The position numbers and the translations under genes were made by a program. Positions 16,614 to 24,276 of a stretch of 35,676 nt of DNA are shown in pieces. The DNA is taken from assembly GCA_947089145.1 (NCBI GenBank), contig CAMUJH010000041.1, positions 1 through 35,676 on the forward strand, read 5' to 3'. How positions within the stretch are numbered: the stretch's first letter is position 1; each line of letters begins with the position of its first letter. The notes under the pieces were generated by a model. The model did no database searches and was not told the origin of the DNA. It saw nothing but the letters and a program-made list of their open reading frames with translations. This DNA is from an uncultured Hungatella sp. (GTDB taxonomy: Bacteria > Bacillota > Clostridia > Lachnospirales > Lachnospiraceae).

Positions 16614-17492
16614 ATGGAATATGAGATTGTAACGTTAAACGAGAGGATCGCGGCTGGCATATCGGCCCGTACAAACAACGGTCATCCGGATATGCCGGCA
16701 GTTATAGGCGGGCTGTGGAAAACATTCTATGACAGCGTGTATGATGCCATACCATGTAAGGCGCATAAAAAGGCTCTTGGCATTTACACAGAGTATGCAG
16801 GAAATGAAAAGTCGGACTACACGGCAATGGTGGCCTGCGAGACGACAGAGGAGCCAAAAGAGGGGGATTATGCCGTCTGCAGGATTCCGGCAGGCAGGTA
16901 TGCCAGATTTGTGGTCCGGGGCCACATGGTGCAGGCGGTTGCTGCTGCGTGGCAGGAAATCTGGCAGATGGATCTGCCCAGAAGCTTTCAATGTGATTTT
17001 GAGGAATATCAAAATGACTGCATGGACAATGGGGAAATACATATTTATGTGGGACTGAAGGAGGAGAAGGCAAAGATGAAATTGGAAGGGTTTGGGATTT
17101 TCGTAAAAGATATGGCAGCCATGATACGGTTTTACCGGGATGTTCTCGGATTTGAGATAAAGGAGGCTGAGGACACGAAAAATGTGTACCTGGAAAAGGA
17201 CGGCACGCTGTTCCTGCTTTTCGGGCGGGAGGATTTTGAGAATATGGCAGGAAAGAAATTCAGCTATGCTTCCGGTGACAGCGGCCATTTTGAGATCGCG
17301 TTAGGCGTGGAAGACTATGCTGCCGTGGACAAGGCTTTTGAGGAGATTGTGGCAAAAGGGGGAAAGGCAGTCATGAAGCCAACTACAGAACCCTGGGGGC
17401 AGCGGACCTGCTATATCGGAGACCCGGAGGGGAATCTGGTGGAGATTGGGTCCTTCAATCCGGGAAAGCCGGTCTCTTCTCCACGGCATTAA
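16614..17492 (+). CDS. GyrI-like effector-binding domain fused to a glyoxalase/VOC domain
   Basis: A 292-residue soluble fusion. Residues 1-150 match the GyrI-like/AraC effector-binding fold (IVTLNERIAAGISART start, a central GLWKTFYD, EGDYAVCRIPAGRYARFVVRG, C-terminal GEIHIYVGLK), which binds small molecules. Residues about 157-285 are a VOC domain (EGFGIFVKDMAAMIRFYRDV, HFEIALGVEDYAAVD, CYIGDPEGNLVEIGSFNPG) as in bleomycin-binding or glyoxalase-like proteins. An internal Met at the junction (MKLEGFGIF) shows the likely fusion point. Reaction or ligand unknown; drug or electrophile binding is plausible. AAAGGA lies 12 bases before the ATG. The last six codons and the stop (17472-17492) lie inside a MITE-like repeat, so the original C-terminus was replaced. 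Confidence 0.85.
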   Translation: MEYEIVTLNERIAAGISARTNNGHPDMPAVIGGLWKTFYDSVYDAIPCKAHKKALGIYTEYAGNEKSDYTAMVACETTEEPKEGDYAVCRIPAGRYARFVVRGHMVQAVAAAWQEIWQMDLPRSFQCDFEEYQNDCMDNGEIHIYVGLKEEKAKMKLEGFGIFVKDMAAMIRFYRDVLGFEIKEAEDTKNVYLEKDGTLFLLFGREDFENMAGKKFSYASGDSGHFEIALGVEDYAAVDKAFEEIVAKGGKAVMKPTTEPWGQRTCYIGDPEGNLVEIGSFNPGKPVSSPRH

Positions 17493-17556
17493 TTTACCCT
17501 GACAGGAGATGGGACCCTTGGGGCAAAAGCAGAATTCGCTAAACCAAATGACATTG
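17472..17556 (-). mobile_element. Half-copy of the MITE-like element
   Basis: Eighty-five bases that are nearly identical, in reverse orientation, to 31691-31775 (differences include GGGACCC for GGTTCCC and a few bases near the outer end). It contains CCCTGACAGGAGATGG and CCTTGGGGCAAAAGCAG and ends with AAATGACATTG, the outer terminus. The other arm is missing, so this is a truncated element fused to the 3' end of the preceding gene. Confidence 0.8.
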
Positions 17557-17571
17557 TTCTTGAAACATCGT

Positions 17572-18003
17572 TCAGGGATGCCGTTTCCAGTCTTCCGATA
17601 TGGACAGAATCCTCATCGTGTACTGAAAAAGAAGTTCCGCCATCTCGCTGTCTGGCTCCTTACAATCGTTAAGGAGCCAGTTTTTTATCAGCCCGTTGCA
17701 TCCGTAAATGTTAAATATTCTGACACACATCCAGTCTTTCCCAGAAACCGCAGGATAGGCTTTCATGCAGGGAGTCAGATCCTGGAAGGCAAGCGGAAGG
17801 CTGCGCTCCATAAAATCCCCATGGCCGCAGATATATAGACAATACAAAATGGTTTTATTGTCATGAATGTAGGGGAGAAGCTGATGGTAATACTTTCGTA
17901 TACCCTTCACGGAGTCCCACTGCTGCAGGATATCATGGTGGAATTTCCGTTCTATCTTTAAATTTATATGCTCCATATTTTGTATCTCCGCCAAGGATAG
18001 CAA
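17572..18003 (-). pseudogene. TetR-family regulator fragment, HTH domain missing
   Basis: About 130-143 residues resembling only the ligand-binding C-terminal domain of clostridial TetR-type regulators (HHDILQQWDSVKGIRKYYHQ, then GLIKNWLLNDCKEPDSEMAELL, a typical closing helix). The N-terminal 50-60 residues with the helix-turn-helix are absent. The only starts are a TTG at 18003 and an ATG at 17976, neither with a good ribosome binding site. Just upstream in another frame (about 18070-17940, minus) a 40-residue open stretch (DFYVYNYTKNSPYALLKAKE) looks protein-like but has no start, so the area seems to hold gene debris. It lies between a half MITE and the restriction island. Confidence 0.6.
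17652..17686 (+). terminator. Perfect terminator hairpin inside the TetR fragment
   Basis: CTGGCTCCTTA (17652-17662) and TAAGGAGCCAG (17670-17680) form a perfect 11-bp stem with a 7-base loop, followed by six T on the plus strand. It could end transcription of the GyrI/glyoxalase gene 160 bases downstream of its stop, although on the minus strand the same bases read as coding for NWLLNDCKEPD. Confidence 0.7.
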
Positions 18004-18124
18004 TGATTTCTTTTGCCTTTAATAGCGCATAAGGACTATTTTTTGTGTAGTTGTAAACATAAAAATCACCTTTTTACTATTATGAAAATTCTTATAATCT
18101 GCATTAAATTATGTTTTTATAGAA

Positions 18125-20338
18125 TTAAAAAATTGTTCCAAGTAGCACCCAGTTTTCATTGGCCATATCCAAAGCGAAAGTTGTATTATTAATATATAGC
18201 TGGTTGTCTTTGTCACGGACAAATCCCCAATGCAGGCCTTTCTCAGCCGCATATATTTTGAAAGCGTTGAATTTGTTTTCTATCTGCTTATCAATATTTT
18301 TATTTTGGCCGTGGCTTTCACCGCCCTTGGTTTCGATGATCCACACAGTCCCATCTTTTTTCATCACAATATAATCTGCATAGAATAGGCTTTGATGCTG
18401 AAGTGCGTCAATGTAAACAATGGAAAAATATTGTTGGCCTGTGTCGCCATTTTTATACACCCATTCAATGTCATCTTGCCTTTCGCAATACTGCTCAAAT
18501 AACATTTCGGATGTGCTGCGCACAAGGCTGGTGGCATAGCCGGACGTATATTCATGGTAGGAGCTGCTTAAATATTCCACTTCGTTTTTAACGCCGGGGT
18601 CATATCTGAAGAAATCCTGTTCGGGGATATGGAAAGTGGATTTTTTGGGATGTAGGAGCATGCTCGTTTGCACGGCTATATCCGCTGTAACTTCCCGACA
18701 TTCTTCTTTTAGGAGATGTTCATTATTGATAATAAAAGCATAAAACTCAGCCGTGTCGAGTAGGAGGAGCTTTTTCGCTGCATTGCCGCCTTTGCGGAAT
18801 AAGCGTTCAAAAATGGTTTTTACTTTTGCAGCCGGCATGTTGATAGTACGCTTAATGGAATCCACGCAGTGTAGCATTTCCATGCCATGCTTATGTGTAT
18901 TTACACGTTTGCGGGTGGTATAATAGGTAGTGCTTTCGGCAATCCTGTTGGTGTGTATATACTGGCCGTACAAAGCGTGGCCAATAATTTCACTTCCAAA
19001 TCTATACCCATTGGAGGAAAAGCGCATCTTATTATTTGCCTTATCGGCGCCTAACCCATATTTTTTCACCAATGCATCATAAATTTTATTCAGGATCTCG
19101 CGTTCACCAAGGCCGTCAAAATCCTGGTCACGGATTTCTTTTTCTAATGTAAATGTTTTGCATTTATCTTTCAGAAACAGGCGGCGGGTTTCATATGCCT
19201 TATCCATATCTGCCAGCAGCCCAGCCTTATATTTTTCATCAAACGTATATACATAACAGAAATCCAAAAGATCATCTTCATAGTGTGCTGCTTCCGGCAT
19301 ACGGCGGATGCGACCGATCGTCTGGATTTCAAAACTCTCGCTCATCCCTTCGCGCAATTTGACGAGGATTTTTGCCCTTGGGCAGTCCCATCCCGTGCTG
19401 ATAGCCTGCTTCATAAGCAGGAATACAGGGATGCCGTCATTTTCTGTAAGATTATCTGGGAGGTCTTTCTTATCTTCACTCATCCATTTGCTGACCATTC
19501 CATTGTCATAGCTGTATCCCATAGTTTCCAGCTTCTTTTCCACGGCAGCAATTGTTTCCGGCTGGCCGTTAGGAAATTGAATAAGCACAAGAGGACGGAT
19601 ATTTTTATAGATAGACTGGTAGCGGGAAGCGATGGCTTTGCGCTTTGCATCGGCAAGGTCAAGCAGATAATCATAATCATCAGTGATTTCAAGATTGTCG
19701 GTTATACCCTCATTGACATATAAAGCCTTAGTAATCAAGCCTGCATCAATGACATCTACTTCATCAATTTCAAAAAATTCATATCGTTTGTTCTGTATGG
19801 CAGTGGCACTGACACGTACAATATTTTTTGCAGCAAAAGAATCAATGATTGTTTTGGCCTTGGCTGTGTTATTGGAATGCTCCTCATCGATAATTATGAT
19901 GAATTCAATGTTTCTACGGTGTGCTTCTGCAATGCGGTCAAACAGATTCTTGCGTTCGCAGTCACGGATAGCCGTGTTGCCTTTTTTGGTCACCAGTTCC
20001 CAATTAATGAAAGTTGTGCTGCCAGATGCGAATCCATTCAGCAGTGCGTCAAACAGATTTTGCGTAGCATGGCCTAAAGCGAATTTGCGCATTTTTTCAC
20101 GGCTTTGTTCTTCTAAATTTCCTTTGCCTGGGCAGAGCCAGATGAAGGCAGTGCTGGCGCTGACATTGGCCAGGTATTTATCTACATAATCAATTAGAAT
20201 GATTGTCTTGCCAGAACCTGTCGGGGCTTTCATGACAATGGTCTGCTTTCTGCCGGGCTTCGATGTCAAGTCTAGCAGTTTGAGCACAGCTTGCTCCTGG
20301 AAATCAAACAGTTTGATTGTTAATCCTGGGTTTACCAT
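18125..20338 (-). CDS. res: Type III restriction endonuclease subunit Res
   Basis: A 737-residue DEAD-like helicase/translocase fused to a nuclease, the restriction subunit of a type III system; it acts in complex with Mod and needs ATP. Visible motifs: Walker A APTGSGKT (38-45), DEEH (151-154), SATA (177-180), STGWDCPRAKILVKLRE and the motif-VI segment QTIGRIRRMPEA, then a C-terminal PD-(D/E)XK site Asp655...Glu669-Thr-Lys671 (YADYIV...IIETKGGE). All key residues are present. It is shorter than the near-1000-residue phage P1/EcoP15I Res type but similar to smaller family members. The start ATG overlaps the mod stop by 7 bases. Base use is A+T-richer than neighbouring genes. Confidence 0.93.
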   Translation of the reverse strand: MVNPGLTIKLFDFQEQAVLKLLDLTSKPGRKQTIVMKAPTGSGKTIILIDYVDKYLANVSASTAFIWLCPGKGNLEEQSREKMRKFALGHATQNLFDALLNGFASGSTTFINWELVTKKGNTAIRDCERKNLFDRIAEAHRRNIEFIIIIDEEHSNNTAKAKTIIDSFAAKNIVRVSATAIQNKRYEFFEIDEVDVIDAGLITKALYVNEGITDNLEITDDYDYLLDLADAKRKAIASRYQSIYKNIRPLVLIQFPNGQPETIAAVEKKLETMGYSYDNGMVSKWMSEDKKDLPDNLTENDGIPVFLLMKQAISTGWDCPRAKILVKLREGMSESFEIQTIGRIRRMPEAAHYEDDLLDFCYVYTFDEKYKAGLLADMDKAYETRRLFLKDKCKTFTLEKEIRDQDFDGLGEREILNKIYDALVKKYGLGADKANNKMRFSSNGYRFGSEIIGHALYGQYIHTNRIAESTTYYTTRKRVNTHKHGMEMLHCVDSIKRTINMPAAKVKTIFERLFRKGGNAAKKLLLLDTAEFYAFIINNEHLLKEECREVTADIAVQTSMLLHPKKSTFHIPEQDFFRYDPGVKNEVEYLSSSYHEYTSGYATSLVRSTSEMLFEQYCERQDDIEWVYKNGDTGQQYFSIVYIDALQHQSLFYADYIVMKKDGTVWIIETKGGESHGQNKNIDKQIENKFNAFKIYAAEKGLHWGFVRDKDNQLYINNTTFALDMANENWVLLGTIF

Positions 20339-22137
20339 GATTCACCCACCTCCTGCATCTCAAATTTGAAGTAGTCATCTGGAATAATGTGGATATCAAC
20401 ACTGCCAAACAAAACATTCTGCTTCGTGGTCAAAAGCACATTTTTGGAGATGTATATCGCTTTTATATTTTGATATTGTTCCCAATACCGCTCCAGTGCG
20501 TCTGCCTCGTCATCGCTCATGACCATAAGATAATTGCTGCCGTCAATTTTTACACCGTGTTCCAGTTGGATCATCTCCACAATATGGTCAAGCAGGGCAT
20601 CGCTGACATCGTCAATGTCTTTTGGCACAAATTCTGTGCGGTAGTATTTTAAGTTGGATGGAATGCCTGTAACACTGCCATATCCGCAGATAATCCTGCG
20701 GATACGTTCATAGGTGACTTCCTCACAGATATTATTCTCATTATTCGTGCAGAGGATGAAACTGCGCTGGCTGTTCGGATGTTCCATATTATATTTTAAC
20801 ACGGCATGTCCTGTTGTGCCAGAGCCGGCAAAAAAATCTAAGATCAGGCTGTCGTCTCTGGTGGCAATCTGCAGGATTCGTTCAAGCAATGCGGTAGGTT
20901 TAGGCGTATCAAATGGGACATTTCCATTAAAAATAGTTTTCAATTCCTTTTTTGCGCCATCTGTATGTCCGACGTCATCATAAACCCAGAGATTTGTAGG
21001 CATCCGGCCTTTGTTTTTGGTGTCTTTTAAGTAAGTCTTTCTTCGGATGCCGCCTTTTCCTTTGTTGGTAAAATAGAAATATGGCCATGGGCCATGATCT
21101 AAAATATCTTTTGCCTGCCTGCGTGCATCTTCCAATGGCTGGGCCAGAATAATCCCTTTCACATCCTGGCGTATTTCGGATACTGGAACACCACAGACTT
21201 CTGCACGTTTTTGGGCATCATCCAGCCGTTCCAGTTTATATTCGCCCCATGCACACATATTTTCCAACATTTGTTGCTGCTCCATAGCCCAGCATCTTCC
21301 GCTGGTAGGATACATTAATTCCCCGGTGAATGGATGCTGTATGGCGTACACCATGCCTTGGTGTGTAGATGCGCTTGGAGCTGTCAATGAACTGCTGGTC
21401 CATGGCTCGGTATCATTGCCCGGGTTTTTATATATGGAGTCCATTTTTTCAGTCCGCTCTAATTTATGCGGCGACCACATGGTATTTCTGCTATACAGTA
21501 AAATATGCTCAACTTCCACGCTTAAGCCTTTGGAGTCATTCCGGGGTGAGTAAGTCCGCTGCCATGCAATATTTGACACGAAGCAATCTTCTCCAAATAC
21601 ATCATCACACAGCAGCTTTAACACCGCTTCCTCATTGTCATCAATAGATATAAAAATAGAACCCTTGTCAGACAATAGGTTTTTAGCTGCCAAAAGCCGC
21701 TCACGCATAAAAGAAATCCATTTTGAATGCCGGAAGCCATCTTCTTTTACAACAAAGCTGTCATCATACCGGAAATCTTTGCCGCCTGTGTTGTAGGGTG
21801 GGTCTATATAGATAAGGTCTATACGTCCGGTATGGGTTTTTTCTAACAGTCGGAGACTGTGTAGATTGTCTCCTTCCAGTATAAAGTTATAACTGCTGCC
21901 TGCATCAGCAGTAATCTCTTTATCTTTACATTCTGTAAATACAGGAATATTATCCCGCATCTGTAAATCTACAGCTTCTTCATGCTGTTCCCATACGAGA
22001 CCGTATTTTTTTGCATTCAATTCGTTTTCGATTTCGCCCAACGCAATAAGTACATCATCATCGTCTTTATGTTCCTCACGGATGGTCTGCAAAAATTCTA
22101 GCATCCGAAGCCGTTTTTGTTGTGATAAGTTAGCCAT
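20332..22137 (-). CDS. mod: Type III DNA adenine methyltransferase Mod
   Basis: A 601-residue beta-class N6-adenine methyltransferase that both recognises and methylates the target of the type III system. The catalytic DPPY is at residues 112-115 (DLIYIDPPYNTGG) and the SAM-binding FAGSGT at 436-441 (LDFFAGSGTTGHAV); the long segment between them is the expected target-recognition region. N-terminal helical segment of about 80 residues and C-terminal dimer-type region complete the family length. ATG follows GGAGGACG and overlaps the dinD stop by 8 bases; the res gene overlaps its own end by 7 bases, so expression is coupled. No simple-sequence repeat tract suggesting phase variation is seen in it. 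Confidence 0.94.
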   Translation of the reverse strand: MANLSQQKRLRMLEFLQTIREEHKDDDDVLIALGEIENELNAKKYGLVWEQHEEAVDLQMRDNIPVFTECKDKEITADAGSSYNFILEGDNLHSLRLLEKTHTGRIDLIYIDPPYNTGGKDFRYDDSFVVKEDGFRHSKWISFMRERLLAAKNLLSDKGSIFISIDDNEEAVLKLLCDDVFGEDCFVSNIAWQRTYSPRNDSKGLSVEVEHILLYSRNTMWSPHKLERTEKMDSIYKNPGNDTEPWTSSSLTAPSASTHQGMVYAIQHPFTGELMYPTSGRCWAMEQQQMLENMCAWGEYKLERLDDAQKRAEVCGVPVSEIRQDVKGIILAQPLEDARRQAKDILDHGPWPYFYFTNKGKGGIRRKTYLKDTKNKGRMPTNLWVYDDVGHTDGAKKELKTIFNGNVPFDTPKPTALLERILQIATRDDSLILDFFAGSGTTGHAVLKYNMEHPNSQRSFILCTNNENNICEEVTYERIRRIICGYGSVTGIPSNLKYYRTEFVPKDIDDVSDALLDHIVEMIQLEHGVKIDGSNYLMVMSDDEADALERYWEQYQNIKAIYISKNVLLTTKQNVLFGSVDIHIIPDDYFKFEMQEVGESW

Positions 22138-23005
22138 CCTGTTCGTCCTCCGTGAAATCTTCTGGCAGTTTTCCTGCCTGTTCAGCGATTTTCTTTTCCT
22201 GTGATTTTATGCGCCGTTCCAGTTTTTTGATGTCTTCGGAGGGCGGCAGGTTTTCCGGCTTGATGCCACGCTGTCCCAGCATATCACGTACAGAACGGTT
22301 ATTCTGAATGTGTTCTCCAGTAATAGAACTTTCCCCTTGTAAATCTTTTTCTTCCACATTGTAGTTTGTCATTTCAGCTGCGAGGTTCTTTGCGGCGATT
22401 GTGAGGGCAGGCAAAAAATCAGCCAACGGGCGGCTGTCCTTTACACCGAGACGGTTTTTCATTTCTTGTGTCGTATAACCGCCGAATAATGCCTGGTCAC
22501 CTTTGGAGCGGATACGGCCAAACCCTGCGTCATCTACGCCGCGTTCATAAATATTTTGGGAAAGGCGTTTTTCAGATTCGCGCAGCCTGCCACGGGCTTC
22601 TGTGCGCTCGATCAATGCAATACGTTCCTCAATAAGTTCCTGTTTTCTTGTCTGTATGGCAAAATAACTTTGTGCAAAAGCAATTTCTTCTTTTTTGGGG
22701 TCGCCATTTTGTGCAATTAGGTAACAGGCATAGCGGGTAAGCATATAATCTTTTACGTTTCTTTTTGCCTTGCTGCCCAGTTCAACCATTTTCGTGACCT
22801 CACGAAAATGGTCAGATATGGTTATGCCTGAAGTTTCACAGGATTCCATGGCACGACAGACAGTTTTGTCAAAATTTTCCCAACGGCCATAGCCTAGCAG
22901 TGGCATTAATTCGCGGGCATACCAGAATTCTATATCAGCGTTTTCAATATTGTGAATGATTAGATCATATTGTTGGCGGATCTGTTCGATTTTCTTTTTA
23001 TCCAT
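22130..23005 (-). CDS. dinD: DinD-like (DNA damage-inducible protein D) BRO-domain protein
   Basis: A 291-residue protein matching E. coli DinD in length and pattern: an N-terminal BRO-like domain (FWYARELMPLLGYGRWENFDK at about 27-47), the well-conserved ISDHFREVTKMVELGSKAKR, DYMLTRYACYLIAQNGDP, AQSYFAIQTRKQEL, and a second half with ERGVDDAGFGRIRSKGDQALFGG and NRLGVKDSRPLADFLP. C-terminal residues are a charged probable coiled coil (EDIKKLERRIKSQEKKIAEQ). DinD of E. coli is SOS-induced and reported to inhibit RecA filaments; whether this holds here is unknown. It is embedded between a small HTH regulator and mod, overlapping both by 8 bases, so it probably serves the restriction system. Confidence 0.85.
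   Translation of the reverse strand: MDKKKIEQIRQQYDLIIHNIENADIEFWYARELMPLLGYGRWENFDKTVCRAMESCETSGITISDHFREVTKMVELGSKAKRNVKDYMLTRYACYLIAQNGDPKKEEIAFAQSYFAIQTRKQELIEERIALIERTEARGRLRESEKRLSQNIYERGVDDAGFGRIRSKGDQALFGGYTTQEMKNRLGVKDSRPLADFLPALTIAAKNLAAEMTNYNVEEKDLQGESSITGEHIQNNRSVRDMLGQRGIKPENLPPSEDIKKLERRIKSQEKKIAEQAGKLPEDFTEDEQDG
22785..22812. repeat. Perfect 28-bp palindrome within dinD
   Basis: ACCATTTTCGTGA (22785-22797) and TCACGAAAATGGT (22800-22812) are exact reverse complements separated by CC. The bases code for HFREVTKMV, a conserved DinD segment. It could be a chance by-product of conserved residues, an mRNA hairpin or a protein-binding site. Confidence 0.7.
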
Positions 23006-23189
23006 TGTCAGCTTCCTCCCCTGGAACGAATTCCAGAATATCGTCTACCCCGCATTCCATCACATGGCAAATGCGTTCTATACTCTCTAACGAAACATAA
23101 CGGTTGCGTTTTAACCGTGTGAGTATATTGCCGGAAAACCCCGCCATGCGCTGTAGATCGGAATTGGATATGTCTTTTTCTATCATCAA
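22998..23189 (-). CDS. Small XRE/Cro-type HTH regulator, possibly 5'-truncated
   Basis: A 63-residue HTH protein (SNSDLQRMAGFSGNILTRLKRN, then VSLESIERICHVMECGVDDILEFVPGEE) of the YozG-like family, probably controlling the restriction operon. Full-length relatives have a first helix of about ten more residues (of the type YNKLWKLLID). The matching sequence here (SHNEKLFHLMIEKD) lies upstream in frame, but no ATG, GTG or TTG occurs between the upstream in-frame stop and the TTG at 23189/ATG at 23186, and no ribosome binding site is visible. So the gene may be truncated by the event that placed the island, or it starts at an unusual codon. It overlaps dinD by 8 bases. Confidence 0.75.
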   Translation of the reverse strand: MMIEKDISNSDLQRMAGFSGNILTRLKRNRYVSLESIERICHVMECGVDDILEFVPGEEADNG

Positions 23190-23369
23190 ATGAAACAGTT
23201 TTTCGTTATGGGAAGTAAAAGACGGATATTTATATGAAGATAACGATCATGCCGCCGGCTGCAGCGAAGAAAGCGCTGTGGGGCCATTTAAATTTTCTTA
23301 AAACCATCGTTTTAAAATAATTTTCCAGATAATTTCCCGTCAAATTTCCCGCCGGACAAAAACCGCAAC

Positions 23370-23398
23370 TTCCCAAATCCTCTAAAAAGGTGTATACT
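23370..23398 (+). promoter_or_regulatory. Candidate promoter for the XpaC-VWA-TelA cluster
   Basis: TTCCCA (23370-23375, 4 of 6 matches) with a 17-base spacer to TATACT (23393-23398), about 64 bases before the GTG start. The rest of 23190-23461 holds no gene I can support. Confidence 0.45.
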
Positions 23399-23461
23399 GT
23401 TTTTATGCACGGTTTCATATGCCGTGTGGATATGTGGCTTAAAAAGGGGGCATAGGGACAG

Positions 23462-24202
23462 GTGAAGAAATATACAAAACTTTTTGCGGCTAACGCTGCC
23501 TTTGCTGCTGCCATGGTGTGCTTATTTTCACCGGGGCTTATAGGCCTGTCGCCGTTGAGCGCCAATGCCGCAGCCGCAGCAGCGTCTATTGCTGTAGGCG
23601 TGGTATCGGTTCCGTCTTTTATATTGATGAACAAATCCCTTTTGGCGGAAAAAAAGACGGAGCTTTTGGAGATCAATGAGGAAAAGGCCGGACAGAAGGC
23701 CGCCGCTGTTTTAGAGCAATATGGCTTAAGCAAAGCGCTGGGAGGGATCGCCCGGTCTGCCCTTGGACAGACGGAGCGGATAGGACAGCAGACGTCAGCC
23801 TTTGAGAAGCTGGTCATCCGCAGGTTCGGCGCAGGAACCTTAAGCTATCAGAAATTTATGGGCGTTATCAAGTGCGCCGGGGAGGCGCTGGAAAAGGGAG
23901 CTGTAAGGATTGCCAACAAAATGGTGATCTTTGATGAGAAAGAATACAAGAAGCTTTGCTCAGGAGAATATAAGCTGGATGACATCCCGGATCATATTCA
24001 GGAGGAAAAGAGGAAACTTTACGAGGAGAACCTGGAAGACATGAGGGGGATTCTGGAAAAAAATGAGAGAGTCCTTATGCAGGTGGATCAGCTGATGATG
24101 GAGATGTCGGAAATGGATTACTCGGAACAGGAAATTGATTCGGCGGCCCGGCAGATACAGGAACTGCTGGGACAGCTGGAATACTATAGTCAGGGGACAT
24201 AA
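23462..24202 (+). CDS. XpaC-like membrane-anchored protein
   Basis: A 246-residue protein with two hydrophobic N-terminal segments (about 8-27 and 30-57, rich in Ala) followed by a long charged, helical cytosolic part ending in a probable coiled coil (ENLEDMRGILEKNERVLMQV...). It resembles the family annotated as XpaC/5-bromo-4-chloroindolyl-phosphate hydrolysis, mainly through layout and because xpaC-like genes precede telA. I see no catalytic motif, and real enzymatic activity of that family is doubtful. GTG start at 23462 after AGGGACAG. It is followed 74 bases later by the VWA gene, probably co-transcribed. Family call tentative. Confidence 0.6.
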   Translation: MKKYTKLFAANAAFAAAMVCLFSPGLIGLSPLSANAAAAAASIAVGVVSVPSFILMNKSLLAEKKTELLEINEEKAGQKAAAVLEQYGLSKALGGIARSALGQTERIGQQTSAFEKLVIRRFGAGTLSYQKFMGVIKCAGEALEKGAVRIANKMVIFDEKEYKKLCSGEYKLDDIPDHIQEEKRKLYEENLEDMRGILEKNERVLMQVDQLMMEMSEMDYSEQEIDSAARQIQELLGQLEYYSQGT

Positions 24203-24276
24203 GGCACCCAAGGAACCATCCTGCAGATCCGGGTACAAAAACCGCCGCAGACTGCGGGAGACAAAGGAGGAGGAAT

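Noticed and set aside
22130-23005. Reading the 291-residue protein as a phage Bro/antirepressor
   Set aside because: The second half and the overall length fit DinD, and no other prophage gene is nearby.
23230-23817. 195-codon minus-strand frame over the XpaC-like gene start
   Set aside because: Low-complexity Ala/Pro/Ser composition, no ribosome binding site, opposite to a better supported gene.
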